Positions 53,074-61,875 of a DNA stretch of 64,000 nt are shown here, piece after piece. The notes under the pieces are model-generated. The model was not told where the DNA came from. It saw only the letters and a list, made by a program, of their open reading frames with translations, and made no database searches. How positions within the stretch are numbered: position 1 is the stretch's first letter; each line of letters opens with the position of its first letter. Made by a program: the position numbers and the translations under genes. The stretch is from an uncultured Ruminococcus sp. (GTDB taxonomy: Bacteria; Bacillota; Clostridia; Oscillospirales; Ruminococcaceae), in NCBI GenBank assembly GCA_902762785.1, contig CACWPL010000001.1, positions 62,001 through 126,000 of the forward strand. The letters are read 5' to 3'.

Positions 53074-54339
53074 ATGAAGATCGAGACCAAATGCCTTCAC
53101 GAGGGCTACGTCCGCGGCAACGGCGACCCCGCGACCCTGCCCATCGTACAGAGCACGACCTATGTGTTCGATTCGACCCAGCACATCGCTGACCTGTTCG
53201 ACATGCCGACGGAGTGCATGTATTCCCGCTTCGCGAACCCCACGGTCGATGCCGTGGAGAAGAAGATCGCTGCCCTTGAGGGCGGTGTCGGTGCGATGTG
53301 TACCACCAGCGGCCAGGCGGCCTCGCTCCTCTCGGTGCTGAACCTCACCAAGGCCGGCGAGAGCATCATCGCGGTCAGCTCGCTCTATGGCGGCACGATC
53401 AATCTGTTCGCGTTCACGCTCAAGAAGCTCGGCATCGAGTGCATCTTCGTCGATCCCGAGGCGGATGATGCCGCGCTCGAGGCTGCGGTCAAGCCGAATA
53501 CGCGCCTCGTATTCGGTGAGACCCTTGCGAACCCGGCGCTGAACGTCTTCGACATCGAGCGCTTCGCGGCGTTCGCCCACAAGCACAAGATCCCGCTCAT
53601 CGTCGACAACACCTTCCCGACGCCCATCCTGTGCCGTCCCTTCGAGTGGGGCGCGGACATCGTCGTCCACTCCACCACCAAGTACATGGACGGTCATGCC
53701 CTCCAGGGCGGCGGCGTCATCGTCGACAGCGGCAATTTCGACTGGACGAACGGCAATTTCCCTGACTTCACCGAGCCCGATGAGAGCTACCACGGCGTCA
53801 TCTACACCAAGGAATTCGGCAAGATGGCCTATATCATCAAGGCGCGGATGCAGCTCATGCGCGACCTCGGGTGCTACCCGGCCGCCCATTCTGCGTTCCT
53901 GCTGAACCTCGGCCTCGAGACGCTGGCCGTCCGCATGGAGCGCTACTGCCGCAATGGCGAGCAGGTGGCCGCGTTCCTGGCATCCTGCGAGGACGTCGAG
54001 CGCGTCAGCTACCCCGGCCTCGAGGGCGATCCGTACCACGAGCGCGCCAAGAAGTACCTCCCGAACGGCACGGCGGGAGTCATCTCGTTCGTTATCAAGG
54101 GCGGACGCGAGCGCGCGACCAAGTTCATGGATGCGCTCCAGCTCGCGAGCCGTGAGGTGCATGTCGCTGACATCCGCACCTGCGTGCTCCATCCGGCCAG
54201 CATGACGCACCGTCAGCTCACCGATGAGCAGCTCGTCGCTGCGGGCATCGACGCCGGCATGATCCGTCTGTCCGTCGGCCTCGAGAACGTCGACGACATC
54301 CTCGACGACATCCGTCAGGCCTTCGAGGCGTCCCGGTAA
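53074..54339 (+). CDS. metY: O-acetylhomoserine aminocarboxypropyltransferase (sulfhydrylase)
   Basis: A PLP enzyme of the Cys/Met metabolism class that makes homocysteine (or cysteine-like products) from O-acetylhomoserine and sulfide. The 421-residue chain opens METK-like KIETKCLHEGY, has SRFANPTVDAVEKKIAALEGG for cofactor phosphate contact, VVHSTTKYMDGHA with PLP Lys203, and VADIRTCVLHPASMTHRQL, typical of MetY. AAAGGA precedes ATG 53074; earlier in-frame starts fall inside the leader and lack sites. A cystathionine gamma-synthase or methionine gamma-lyase role is the main alternative. Confidence 0.9.
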   Translation: MKIETKCLHEGYVRGNGDPATLPIVQSTTYVFDSTQHIADLFDMPTECMYSRFANPTVDAVEKKIAALEGGVGAMCTTSGQAASLLSVLNLTKAGESIIAVSSLYGGTINLFAFTLKKLGIECIFVDPEADDAALEAAVKPNTRLVFGETLANPALNVFDIERFAAFAHKHKIPLIVDNTFPTPILCRPFEWGADIVVHSTTKYMDGHALQGGGVIVDSGNFDWTNGNFPDFTEPDESYHGVIYTKEFGKMAYIIKARMQLMRDLGCYPAAHSAFLLNLGLETLAVRMERYCRNGEQVAAFLASCEDVERVSYPGLEGDPYHERAKKYLPNGTAGVISFVIKGGRERATKFMDALQLASREVHVADIRTCVLHPASMTHRQLTDEQLVAAGIDAGMIRLSVGLENVDDILDDIRQAFEASR

Positions 54340-54358
54340 GCCATATCCCATAAAAAGC

Positions 54359-54399
54359 AGCGCCGCGTCCCAAGAGATCAAGGACGCGGCGCTATTTGT
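54359..54399 (+). terminator. Terminator after metY
   Basis: A 12-bp stem (54359-54370 with 54382-54393) with an 11-base loop, followed by AUUUGUG. Confidence 0.8.
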
Positions 54400-54467
54400 G
54401 TCAGCGCTCCTTACAAAATAGGTGCGGTGCAGTGACACTTCTATTATACCACACTGCCGCCGAAACG

Positions 54468-55076
54468 TCAAGACACTGTGAGACGGCATAGCCCCAGCAC
54501 CAGCAAAAGCACGCCGCCGAGCCATTCCGCGTGGGGACGTGCCCGCCGCCGCGCGCCGATCCTGCATCCCGCCAGCATCAGCACATACCCCAGGACGAGC
54601 GTGATCGCGAGGCACAGCGGCACGGCGCGTCCCTCGATCCCTGCCCCGATCCCGCTCGCGAGCGAGTCCAGCGAGAGCGCCGCCGCGAACGCCGCGGCCT
54701 CGCGCAGACTCAGGGTCTTGGAGCCGTCCGCGTCCGCAAGGGTCTCGTCGAAGCAGATGTCGATGACGAGCCCGAGCGCGTGCCGGCGGATGTGCGGCCG
54801 CCGCCGCCGGATCGCCGCCTTCATCAGGGACTTCGTGATCTGCACGGCCCCGATGGTGCAAAGGAGCACTGCCCCGCCGATCTTGCAAAGGGGCGGCGGC
54901 AGGTGCGCCCCGATCTGTCCGGCGCACCCGATCGAGACGGCCAGCATCGCCGTCCCGATCACGCTGACCAGCAGCGCGCATCGCTTCGGGATCGCGATCC
55001 GGCTCATGCTGCATCCGATCGCCGCGAAAAATGTGTCCATGCAGACCGCTGCGGCCAGCAGTACCGCCCTTATCAT
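54468..55076 (-). CDS. ytaF: Sporulation membrane protein YtaF (MntP-like)
   Basis: A 202-residue membrane protein of the DUF204/MntP fold. It has about six helices; the first carries AAAVCMDTFFAAIGCSMSRI (partial) with the conserved Asp, and a related repeat AAFAAALSLDSLASGIGAG appears in the second half, typical of YtaF. The central loop (about 85-120) is basic and polar. Cytosolic role in sporulation is inferred from family membership. It follows feoB on the same strand, 52 bases downstream. Confidence 0.82.
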   Translation of the reverse strand: MIRAVLLAAAVCMDTFFAAIGCSMSRIAIPKRCALLVSVIGTAMLAVSIGCAGQIGAHLPPPLCKIGGAVLLCTIGAVQITKSLMKAAIRRRRPHIRRHALGLVIDICFDETLADADGSKTLSLREAAAFAAALSLDSLASGIGAGIEGRAVPLCLAITLVLGYVLMLAGCRIGARRRARPHAEWLGGVLLLVLGLCRLTVS

Positions 55077-55083
55077 CTGATCA

Positions 55084-55113
55084 CCCCCTGCTATAGGCTA
55101 TGCCGCAGGGGGC
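55084..55113. other. Hairpin between ytaF and feoB
   Basis: CCCCCTG pairs with CAGGGGG; on the plus strand it is followed by CUUUUGUG, the wrong strand for either flanking gene. Purpose unclear. Confidence 0.35.
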
Positions 55114-55124
55114 TTTTGTGTGCA

Positions 55125-55140
55125 TGTTTCACATGAAACA
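55125..55140. other. parS-like site 1
   Basis: TGTTTCACATGAAACA, one mismatch to the parS consensus TGTTTCACGTGAAACA. It overlaps the feoB stop codon. Confidence 0.8.
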
Positions 55141-57060
55141 TCTCGTCACGCTCGTGACGATCCAGCAGAGGAGGAGCCCGACTGTCGTCGGCAATACGAC
55201 GGCCAGCGCCGTCCAGCGGAGACTGCCAGTCTCCTTATGGATCGTCTGGACGGTGGTCGCGCACGGGAAGTGGAACACCGAGAACAGCACCGTGCAGAGC
55301 GCCGTGCGCCATGTCCATCCGTTCGCGAGGAGGATGCTGCCGAGCGCGGCCGTGCTGACCTCCGTGAGCGTGCCCTGTGTCAGGTATCCCATCAGCATCA
55401 CGGGGATAACGATCTCGTTGGCCGGGAATCCGAGCAGGAAAGCGAGCAGGATCGTGCCGTCCATGCCAAAATAACGCGCGAAGGGGTCTAGGGACTGTGT
55501 GGCATAGGTCAGGAGGGACGTGCCGCCGACCGTGATGTTCCCCACACACCAGATCAGCACGCCTGCCGGGATCGCCGCTGTACACGCGCGCCCCAGGACG
55601 AAGATCGTTCGGTCGAGGAGCGAGCGCACGAGCGTCCGCCCGATCTGCGGCATCCGATAGGGCGGCATCTCCATGACAAAGGAGGACGGCACACCGCGCA
55701 GGACGGTCTTGGACAGGATCCGCGACACGCGCAGCGTCATCCCGACCGCTAGTACGATGATACCGAGCAGCAGTATGGCCGGGAGGACGGCGTCAACAGC
55801 ACATCCTGTCACGAAGAAGAGCCCCAGCAGCGCCGTCAGGAGCGGAAAACGCCCGTTACACGGCATCATACTGTTCGTGAGGACGGCGATGAGTCGTTCC
55901 CGCGGCGAGGCGATGATCCGGCACCCGGTCACGCCGCACGCATTACACCCGAGCCCCATGCACATCGTGAGCGCCTGCTTCCCGCACGCGCCTGCTTTTC
56001 GGAACCGTTCATCCAGCAGGAACGCCGCACGCGGCAAAAGCCCTGCATCCTCGAGGAGCGTGAACAAGGGGAAGAAGATCGCCATCGGCGGCAGCATCAC
56101 CGCCACGACCCAGGCCAGCGTTCGGTAAACGCCGTCGCAGAGCAGCGACGTGAGCCATCCCGGCGCGTGGATCGCACAGAGGAGCTTGTGCAGACCGCCG
56201 CCGATCGTATCGAACAGCATCGAGAGCCATTTCGACGGTACATTCGCGCCCGCCATCGTGATCCAGAGCACGACCCCCAGGAGGAGCAGCATCAGCGGGA
56301 TGCCGAAGCGTCGGTCAAGGAGGAGACGGTCGAGCCGACGGTCACGGGCGTCTGCCTCGATCGTTTCATGTGAAACATGTCCCGCGATCTCCCGTGCGCG
56401 CGCGGCCGCTGCCGTTTGGATCGTCTCACGGACGGCCTCGGATGCCTCTGCGGATGTACGGATCGCCGTCCAGCGCGGATAGGGCATGTCTGTCTGTGTC
56501 TCTCGTGCGGACTGTATCTGCCTCTCGACATCCTCCCCGTAGTTGATCGGATGCGGCATGGGGAGGCAGGTCAGCGCCTCGCAGATGCGTTCCTGAAGTA
56601 CGTCCAGTCCCGCACCGCTGCGTGCCGATGTCCCCACGACTGGGAGCCCGAGCATCGTCTCCAGCGCTGCCAGGTCGACAGTGATACCGCGTTTTTTCGC
56701 CTCATCCATCAAATTGACGCATACGACGACCCGCTCCACTGCCTCCGCGACCTGCAACACGAGCGCCAGCCCCCGCTCCAGACAGCATGCATCACACACG
56801 ACAACGACCAATGACGGCTTTTCTGCGTATAGATAGTCCCGCGCGGCCGCCTCCTCCGCGGAATCGGCATAGAGCGAATACATGCCGGGGAGGTCGGTGA
56901 GCGTGAAATGTTTCATGTGAAACGTGAAATGCCCCTGTGCCATGCCCACCGTTTTGCCTGCCCAGTTCCCCGTGTGCTGGTGCAGGCCGGTCAGCGCGTT
57001 GAATAGTGTGCTCTTACCGACGTTCGGGTCGCCGGCGAGCGCGATCGACCATGTCTCCAT
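55129..57060 (-). CDS. feoB: Ferrous iron transporter FeoB
   Basis: Imports Fe(II). The 643-residue chain has an N-terminal G domain: G1 GDPNVGKS (10-17), G2 Thr near 37, G3 DLPG (56-59) and G4 NLMD near 116. A helical spacer (to about 250) leads to eight or so membrane helices. The two Gate motifs have CGKQALTMCMGLGCNACGV (partial) and CNGRFPLLTALL. The C-terminus is shorter than in full-length FeoB. No feoA gene is adjacent. The DNA carries three parS-like sites, which determine peptides such as VSHET and FHMKHF. Confidence 0.93.
   Translation of the reverse strand: METWSIALAGDPNVGKSTLFNALTGLHQHTGNWAGKTVGMAQGHFTFHMKHFTLTDLPGMYSLYADSAEEAAARDYLYAEKPSLVVVVCDACCLERGLALVLQVAEAVERVVVCVNLMDEAKKRGITVDLAALETMLGLPVVGTSARSGAGLDVLQERICEALTCLPMPHPINYGEDVERQIQSARETQTDMPYPRWTAIRTSAEASEAVRETIQTAAAARAREIAGHVSHETIEADARDRRLDRLLLDRRFGIPLMLLLLGVVLWITMAGANVPSKWLSMLFDTIGGGLHKLLCAIHAPGWLTSLLCDGVYRTLAWVVAVMLPPMAIFFPLFTLLEDAGLLPRAAFLLDERFRKAGACGKQALTMCMGLGCNACGVTGCRIIASPRERLIAVLTNSMMPCNGRFPLLTALLGLFFVTGCAVDAVLPAILLLGIIVLAVGMTLRVSRILSKTVLRGVPSSFVMEMPPYRMPQIGRTLVRSLLDRTIFVLGRACTAAIPAGVLIWCVGNITVGGTSLLTYATQSLDPFARYFGMDGTILLAFLLGFPANEIVIPVMLMGYLTQGTLTEVSTAALGSILLANGWTWRTALCTVLFSVFHFPCATTVQTIHKETGSLRWTALAVVLPTTVGLLLCWIVTSVTRCFM
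56362..56377. other. parS-like site 2 (inside feoB)
   Basis: CGTTTCATGTGAAACA, two mismatches to consensus. On the coding strand it is read as VSHETI-type sequence. Confidence 0.7.
56909..56924. other. parS-like site 3 (inside feoB)
   Basis: TGTTTCATGTGAAACG, two mismatches; it encodes part of HFTFHMKHF between the G2 and G3 loops. Confidence 0.7.
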
Positions 57061-57147
57061 CAGATCCCCCCTCTCTCCAGAGCCTATGCGCCGCGCCTAC
57101 CGAACATTCCTCTCATTTGTAAACTTTCTGTTAATGCGCCGGAAGGC

Positions 57148-57177
57148 TTGCAATATAGCCATTCTATATGCTATAAT
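57148..57177 (+). promoter_or_regulatory. Sigma-A promoter of birA
   Basis: TTGCAA (57148-57153) and TATAAT (57172-57177) with an 18-bp spacer and an extended -10 TGC. Confidence 0.75.
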
Positions 57178-57199
57178 AGAGTTAGAAAGGGGCGGTCAT

Positions 57200-58165
57200 A
57201 TGAAGCTGAAGGACAAGATCCTTGCGGAGCTGCTGATACATAAAAACGAACACATCTCCGGCGGGACTCTCGCATCGCGCTACGGCGTGAGCCGCACGGC
57301 TATTTGGAAGGTCATCGAGCAGCTCAAGGCCGATGGATGCAACATCAATGCAGTGACGAACCGCGGCTATCGCTTGCTCGAGATGCCGGATCTGTTTTGC
57401 CAGCCATATTTGGAGGAGCTGCTGAAGGACAGTTCGATGGACTGGTCGATCCAATATTACGAAAAGGTCGATTCGACGAACCGTATCGCGAAGGAGCTCG
57501 CGGGGCACGGTGCGCCTGCCGGGACTCTGATCGTCGCGGATGAGCAGGAGGGCGGCAAAGGGCGCATGGGCCGTTCGTTCTATTCCCCGCCCGGCGGACT
57601 TTATATGTCGATGATCCTGCGTCCTGACCTTCCGCTCTCGGATATGATGGCCGTGACCGCGGCCGTGGCGTCGGCAGTTCATTATGCGCTCGCGTCCTTT
57701 GGCATCCAGACGCAGATCAAATGGGTCAACGACCTCTACCTGAACGGGCGCAAGCTCTGCGGAATCCTCACTGAGGGCAGCTTCAATGCAGAGCTTTTGA
57801 AGATGGACTATATCGTCATCGGCATCGGCCTGAACATGCGGCATGATCCGAACGTGCCCGAGATGCTCGTCCCGATCCTCACCGACCTCGAGAGCGAGTG
57901 CGGCACGTTCCCGCAGCGCTGCGAGCTCATCGCGGAGATCCTAAAGTACCTCACGCGCCTCATCGACGACATCGGTGAGCGCTCGTTCCTCCCCATCTAC
58001 ACGAAGAATTCGTACACGATCGGCAAAAAGGTCCGCGTCCAGGGCAAGAATGGCCTCTGCACCGCGCTCGCCGTCGGTTATGCGGACGATGCCGGCCTGA
58101 TCGTCGAGCATGAGGACGGACAGCGCGAGGTCATCCGCACAGGCTCTGCGGAGATCCTGCTGTGA
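57200..58165 (+). CDS. birA: Biotin--[acetyl-CoA-carboxylase] ligase / biotin repressor
   Basis: Joins biotin to the carboxyl carrier protein and, in the long form, represses biotin genes. The 321-residue protein has an N-terminal winged helix (about 1-65, GGTLASRYGVSRTAIWKVIE, partial) and the catalytic domain with EQEGGKGRMGRSFYSPPGGL (partial; biotinyl-AMP loop) and IKWVNDLYLNGRKLCGIL (partial). The C-terminal SH3-like domain starts near 270. AAAGGGGCGG precedes ATG 57200. The long form implies DNA binding, but no biotin genes lie here. Confidence 0.95.
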   Translation: MKLKDKILAELLIHKNEHISGGTLASRYGVSRTAIWKVIEQLKADGCNINAVTNRGYRLLEMPDLFCQPYLEELLKDSSMDWSIQYYEKVDSTNRIAKELAGHGAPAGTLIVADEQEGGKGRMGRSFYSPPGGLYMSMILRPDLPLSDMMAVTAAVASAVHYALASFGIQTQIKWVNDLYLNGRKLCGILTEGSFNAELLKMDYIVIGIGLNMRHDPNVPEMLVPILTDLESECGTFPQRCELIAEILKYLTRLIDDIGERSFLPIYTKNSYTIGKKVRVQGKNGLCTALAVGYADDAGLIVEHEDGQREVIRTGSAEILL

Positions 58166-58169
58166 TGCA

Positions 58170-58185
58170 TGTTTCATGTGAAACA
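58170..58185. other. parS-like site 4
   Basis: TGTTTCATGTGAAACA, one mismatch, between the birA stop and the birA-serS terminator. Confidence 0.8.
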
Positions 58186-58205
58186 TTTCCCGCTGTCAAG
58201 ATACA

Positions 58206-58250
58206 AAAAACGCCCCGCATCTCGCTTTGAGATGCGGGGCTTCGTGTTTT
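58206..58250. terminator. Bidirectional terminator between birA and serS
   Basis: A perfect 12-bp stem (58212-58223 with 58229-58240); on the minus strand it is followed by GUUUUUUG and on the plus by UUCGUGUUUU. Confidence 0.9.
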
Positions 58251-58253
58251 AGC

Positions 58254-59546
58254 TTACTTGCGCGGCACCTGGATGGTGTCCTGGCCGCCCATGTAGGGAC
58301 GCAGCGCCTCGGGGATGCGGATGGAGCCGTCGTCATTGAGGTTGTTCTCGAGGAACGCGATCAGCATTCGCGGCGGGGCTACGACCGTATTGTTCAGCGT
58401 ATGGGCGAAATACTTGTTGCCGTCCGCGCCCTTGACACGGATGCCGAGTCGGCGTGCCTGCGCGTCACCGAGGTTCGAGCAGCTCCCGACCTCGAAATAC
58501 TTCTGCTGACGCGGCGACCATGCCTCGACGTCGAGGCTCTTGACCTTCAGGTCTGCCAGGTCGCCGGAGCAGCACTCGAGCGTGCGGACCGGGATGTCGA
58601 GCGTGCGGAAGAAGTCCACGGTGTTGTTCCAGAGGATGTCGAACCACTTCATGCTCTCCTCGGGCTTGCAGACGACGATCATCTCCTGCTTCTCGAACTG
58701 GTGGATGCGGTAAACGCCGCGCTCCTCGATGCCGTGCGCGCCGACCTCCTTGCGGAAGCAGGGCGAATAGCTCGTCAGGGTCTTCGGGAGCTCCTCCTCG
58801 GGGAGGATGGTGTCGATGAACTTGCCGATCATGGAATGCTCCGAGGTGCCGATGAGGTAGAGGTCCTCGCCCTCGATCTTGTACATCATGCCCTCCATCT
58901 CGGCGAAGCTCATGACGCCGGTCACGACCTCGCTGCGGATCATGAAGGGCGGGATGTAGTAGGTGAAGCCCCGGTCGATCATGAAGTCACGCGCATAGGA
59001 CAGGATCGAGGAGTGCAGGCGGGCGATGTCGCCGCAGAGGTAGTAGAAGCCGTTGCCGGACGTTTTGCGCGCAGAATCGAGGTCGATGCCGTTCAGACGC
59101 TCCATGATGTCCACATGATAGGGCACCTCGAACGGCGGCACATAGGGCTCGCCGAAGCGCTCGAGCTCGACGTTCTCGCTGTCATCTTTGCCGATCGGGA
59201 CGGAGGGGTCGATGATGTTCGGGATGATGAGCATGATCTCGCGGATCTTCTTGGAGAGCTCGTCCTCCTTGGCCTCGAGAGCAGTGAGCTCGTCGCCCAT
59301 CGCGGCGACCTCGGCCTTGACGGCCTCGGCAGCGTCCTTCTCGCCCTTGGCCATCAGGCCGCCGATCTGCTTGCTCTTGGACTTGCGCTGTGCGCGGAGC
59401 TCGTCGCCGCGTACCTTGGCATCGCGGAACTCCTTATCGAGCGCGATGACCTCATCGACCAGCGGGAGCTTCTCGTCCTGGAACTTCTTCTTGATGTTCT
59501 CCTTGACGATATCCGGGTTCGTGCGTAAAAACTTCATATCCAGCAT
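58254..59546 (-). CDS. serS: Seryl-tRNA synthetase
   Basis: A class II enzyme that charges tRNA-Ser. The 430-residue chain has the antiparallel coiled-coil arm (about 25-100) that grips the tRNA long arm, motif 2 PCFRKEVGAHGIEERGVYRIHQFEK (partial: CFRKEVGAHGIEERGVYR) and motif 3 VAPPRMLIAFLENN. The GAAAGGAA binding site precedes ATG 59546; a longer in-frame start at 59669 would include the parS site and is rejected. Conserved next to parB in several Clostridia. Confidence 0.97.
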   Translation of the reverse strand: MLDMKFLRTNPDIVKENIKKKFQDEKLPLVDEVIALDKEFRDAKVRGDELRAQRKSKSKQIGGLMAKGEKDAAEAVKAEVAAMGDELTALEAKEDELSKKIREIMLIIPNIIDPSVPIGKDDSENVELERFGEPYVPPFEVPYHVDIMERLNGIDLDSARKTSGNGFYYLCGDIARLHSSILSYARDFMIDRGFTYYIPPFMIRSEVVTGVMSFAEMEGMMYKIEGEDLYLIGTSEHSMIGKFIDTILPEEELPKTLTSYSPCFRKEVGAHGIEERGVYRIHQFEKQEMIVVCKPEESMKWFDILWNNTVDFFRTLDIPVRTLECCSGDLADLKVKSLDVEAWSPRQQKYFEVGSCSNLGDAQARRLGIRVKGADGNKYFAHTLNNTVVAPPRMLIAFLENNLNDDGSIRIPEALRPYMGGQDTIQVPRK

Positions 59547-59567
59547 AATAGTCTTCCTTTCGAGTGA

Positions 59568-59583
59568 TGTTTCATGTGAAACA
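59568..59583. other. parS-like site 5
   Basis: TGTTTCATGTGAAACA, one mismatch, between parB and serS. Confidence 0.85.
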
Positions 59584-59616
59584 TCGTGTTTTGATAGGGA
59601 ACGTGTCGGATCTGCG

Positions 59617-60468
59617 TCATTCCTCTGGCGACAGGAGCTGCGCGAGCGTGCGCAGGTCGTCGTCGTCATAGAACTCCAGCAGGAGCGTGCCCTTGTTTTT
59701 CTTGAACTGTACCTGTACCCTGCGGCCGAGACGCTCGTGAAGGGCCTGCTCGACCTCGCCGTAATAGCTCGGGATCCGCGGCGCGGGGACGTCTTCGGGA
59801 TCCTCTGCCTCTGCGGCAGCGGCCAGACGCTCGATCGCGCGGACGGTCAGCAGTCCGGCGGCGGCGCGGCGTGCGGCCTCGAGCATCAGTGTCTCGTCGG
59901 AAAAGCCCAGCAATGCGCGGGCATGTCCGGCAGTGATGCTCCCCTCGATGAGCATGTTTTGGATCTCCTCCGGCAGACGCAGCAGCCGCATCGCATTGGC
60001 GACCGCGCTGCGGGACCGCCCGACCGTGCGCGCGATCTCGTCCTGCTTCATGCCGTGCTCGTCCTGGAGGTACCGATAGCCCTGCGCCTCCTCGATCGGG
60101 TCGAGGTCCTCACGCTGGAGATTCTCGATCAGCGCGATCTGCGCGGTCTCCTTGTCATCGAGATCCTTGATGATGACGGGCACCTCGTCGAGCCCGGCCA
60201 TCCTCGCCGCACGCCAGCGACGCTCACCGGCGACGATCTGGTAATTCCCGTTCGGCAGCGCACGCACCAGCAGCGGCTGCAGCACGCCATGCTCCCGGAG
60301 GGAGTCGGCCAGCGCCGCGATCGCGGTCTCGTCGAAGTTCTTACGCGGCTGCGAGCGATTCGGCTCCAGCTCGGAGAGACGGAGCGTCTTTTTGACCTGC
60401 ACCTCCGCGGAATTGTCCTCGAACAGCGAATCCAGTCCGCCGCCAAGTCCACCCTTGACCATTGCCAT
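59617..60468 (-). CDS. parB: Chromosome partitioning protein ParB (Spo0J)
   Basis: A CTPase clamp that loads at parS and spreads along DNA to recruit SMC. The 283-residue protein has GGGLDSLF at the start, the CTP-binding boxes GVLQPLLVR and GERRWRAARMAG, ENLQREDLDPIEEA, and the helix-turn-helix EIARTVGRSRSAVANAMRLL (partial) for parS. The C-terminal dimerisation part (about 220-283) includes IPSYYGEVEQALHERLG. The ATG at 60468 has GGAAGGGGG upstream; the second Met is possible. The 9-base gap to parA shows one transcript. Confidence 0.96.
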   Translation of the reverse strand: MAMVKGGLGGGLDSLFEDNSAEVQVKKTLRLSELEPNRSQPRKNFDETAIAALADSLREHGVLQPLLVRALPNGNYQIVAGERRWRAARMAGLDEVPVIIKDLDDKETAQIALIENLQREDLDPIEEAQGYRYLQDEHGMKQDEIARTVGRSRSAVANAMRLLRLPEEIQNMLIEGSITAGHARALLGFSDETLMLEAARRAAAGLLTVRAIERLAAAAEAEDPEDVPAPRIPSYYGEVEQALHERLGRRVQVQFKKNKGTLLLEFYDDDDLRTLAQLLSPEE

Positions 60469-60477
60469 CCCCCTTCC

Positions 60478-61290
60478 TTATGATGACATCGCGCGGCGCA
60501 TGCGCCACTTTGTCTTGTTGTCGAGCTCCTCGCCGAGGATCTCCTTGCCCAAAAGCTCGTAGAACAGCGCACCCTTCGAGCCCTTGTCGTAATACATCAC
60601 CGGCTTTCCGAAGCTCGGCGCCTCGGAAAGGCGCACATTGCGCGGGATCTTGGTGTTGAACACCTTGTCCGGGTAGTATTTCTGCACCTCCTCGACGACC
60701 TGCCGCGAGACGTTCAGGCGGTTGTCGTACATCGTGAAGAGGATGCCGCAGATCTCCAGCGTGGGGTTGTAGTTCGTGCGGACGAGGCGCAGCGTGTGCA
60801 TGAGCTGCGTCAGGCCCTCGAGGGCGTAGTATTCCGCCAGCATCGGCACGAGGATCTCGTCGCAGGCCGTTAGGCCGTTGAGCGTGAGCAGGCCGAGCGC
60901 AGGCGGGCAGTCGATGATGATGTAGTCATAGTTGTCCTTGACGGTCACGACCTGCATCTTCAGGCGCCGGAAACGGTCGTCCATCTTGACGAGCTCCACC
61001 TCTGCACCGGCAAGGTCCGCCGTGGCCGGAACGAGCGAGACGTTCTCGAACTCCGTGACGACGATGGCGTCCGTGATCTTCGCACGCCCCACCAGCACGT
61101 CATACGCCGTGACCGCGAGGCCTTTCTTGCGGATACCGAAGCCCGTGGTGCAGTTGCCCTGGGCGTCCGTGTCGATGCACAGCACCTTGAAGCCGCGGGA
61201 CCCGAGGTACGCCGCGAGGTTCACCGCGGTGGTAGATTTGCCGACGCCGCCCTTCTGGTTGGCGACAGCGATCACCTTTCCCATGTCCAT
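60478..61290 (-). CDS. parA: Chromosome partitioning ATPase ParA (Soj)
   Basis: A Walker-type ATPase that binds DNA as an ATP dimer and works with ParB in origin segregation and replication control. The 270-residue chain has the deviant Walker A KGGVGKSTT (13-21), IDTDAQGNCTTGFG, and Walker B IIIDCPPALGLLTLN, with the switch residues around DYIIIDCPP. AAAGGAG precedes the ATG. It is transcribed from 61356-61384 together with parB. Confidence 0.96.
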   Translation of the reverse strand: MDMGKVIAVANQKGGVGKSTTAVNLAAYLGSRGFKVLCIDTDAQGNCTTGFGIRKKGLAVTAYDVLVGRAKITDAIVVTEFENVSLVPATADLAGAEVELVKMDDRFRRLKMQVVTVKDNYDYIIIDCPPALGLLTLNGLTACDEILVPMLAEYYALEGLTQLMHTLRLVRTNYNPTLEICGILFTMYDNRLNVSRQVVEEVQKYYPDKVFNTKIPRNVRLSEAPSFGKPVMYYDKGSKGALFYELLGKEILGEELDNKTKWRMRRAMSS

Positions 61291-61355
61291 TCTCCTTTCT
61301 ATGCCCGCGAGGGGCTTATTTCTGTGTGACGGCGGCCGCCGTCCCTTACTTCTTA

Positions 61356-61384
61356 ATTATAGCAGATTTCCCGCCGTTTGTAAA
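61356..61384 (-). promoter_or_regulatory. Sigma-A promoter of parAB
   Basis: TTTACA (61379-61384) and TATAAT (61356-61361) on the minus strand, 17-bp spacer, extended -10 TGC. A parS-like site lies 25 bp upstream. Confidence 0.8.
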
Positions 61385-61409
61385 GCGCTTTATGCGGATA
61401 ACTTGAAAA

Positions 61410-61425
61410 AGTTTCATGTGAAACA
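61410..61425. other. parS-like site 6 (upstream of parA)
   Basis: AGTTTCATGTGAAACA, two mismatches, about 26 bp upstream of the parAB -35 box. ParB bound here could affect its own promoter. Confidence 0.75.
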
Positions 61426-61835
61426 TGCGCACGTCCAACAGAGGGGGATGTGCGCTTCTCGGATCTTGGCGGAACATACGTTCGAGAACGCAAGTTCCTT
61501 TATCGAGCGCTAAGCCCATTTCGTCCTTCGGGGGAGGGACTGGGGGACATCTCTCGCCTGGGAACGGGCCTGACGCTTCGAGCAAGTTCGATGACCGTCA
61601 GGAAGCCCTCTCTCCGGACTGCCCAAATATCTCCGATACTGACCTCGTAAACGACACCTCTCCCCCTCGAGATCGGCTCCCTCGACGTCCTCAAATGTCC
61701 CATATCCGACACAGCGCGTGACGGTCAGTATCACAGACCATCCGTCAAATACTTCCGCCCCTTCCCCGTCCCCTGCCCTGGCAGGGGAGGAGGAAAACGA
61801 CGTATCTGCGTCACATCGCACGACAGCAGGCGAAA
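61426..61835. other. Long noncoding stretch between parA and noc
   Basis: About 410 bp without a supported gene. It holds a perfect hairpin (CCCCTGCC/GGCAGGGG around CT, near 61770-61787) and several broken frames with no ribosome binding site (for example 61510-61821 on the minus strand). The sequence is low in codon structure and may be decayed coding DNA or an intergenic repeat. Confidence 0.5.
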
Positions 61836-61867
61836 GCGCCGCCGCCCTCGGGGGAGAGCGGCGGCGC
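61833..61867 (-). terminator. Terminator after noc
   Basis: A 13-bp, very GC-rich stem (61836-61848 with 61855-61867) followed on the minus strand by UUUCG. Confidence 0.7.
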
Positions 61868-61875
61868 GTGTCATT

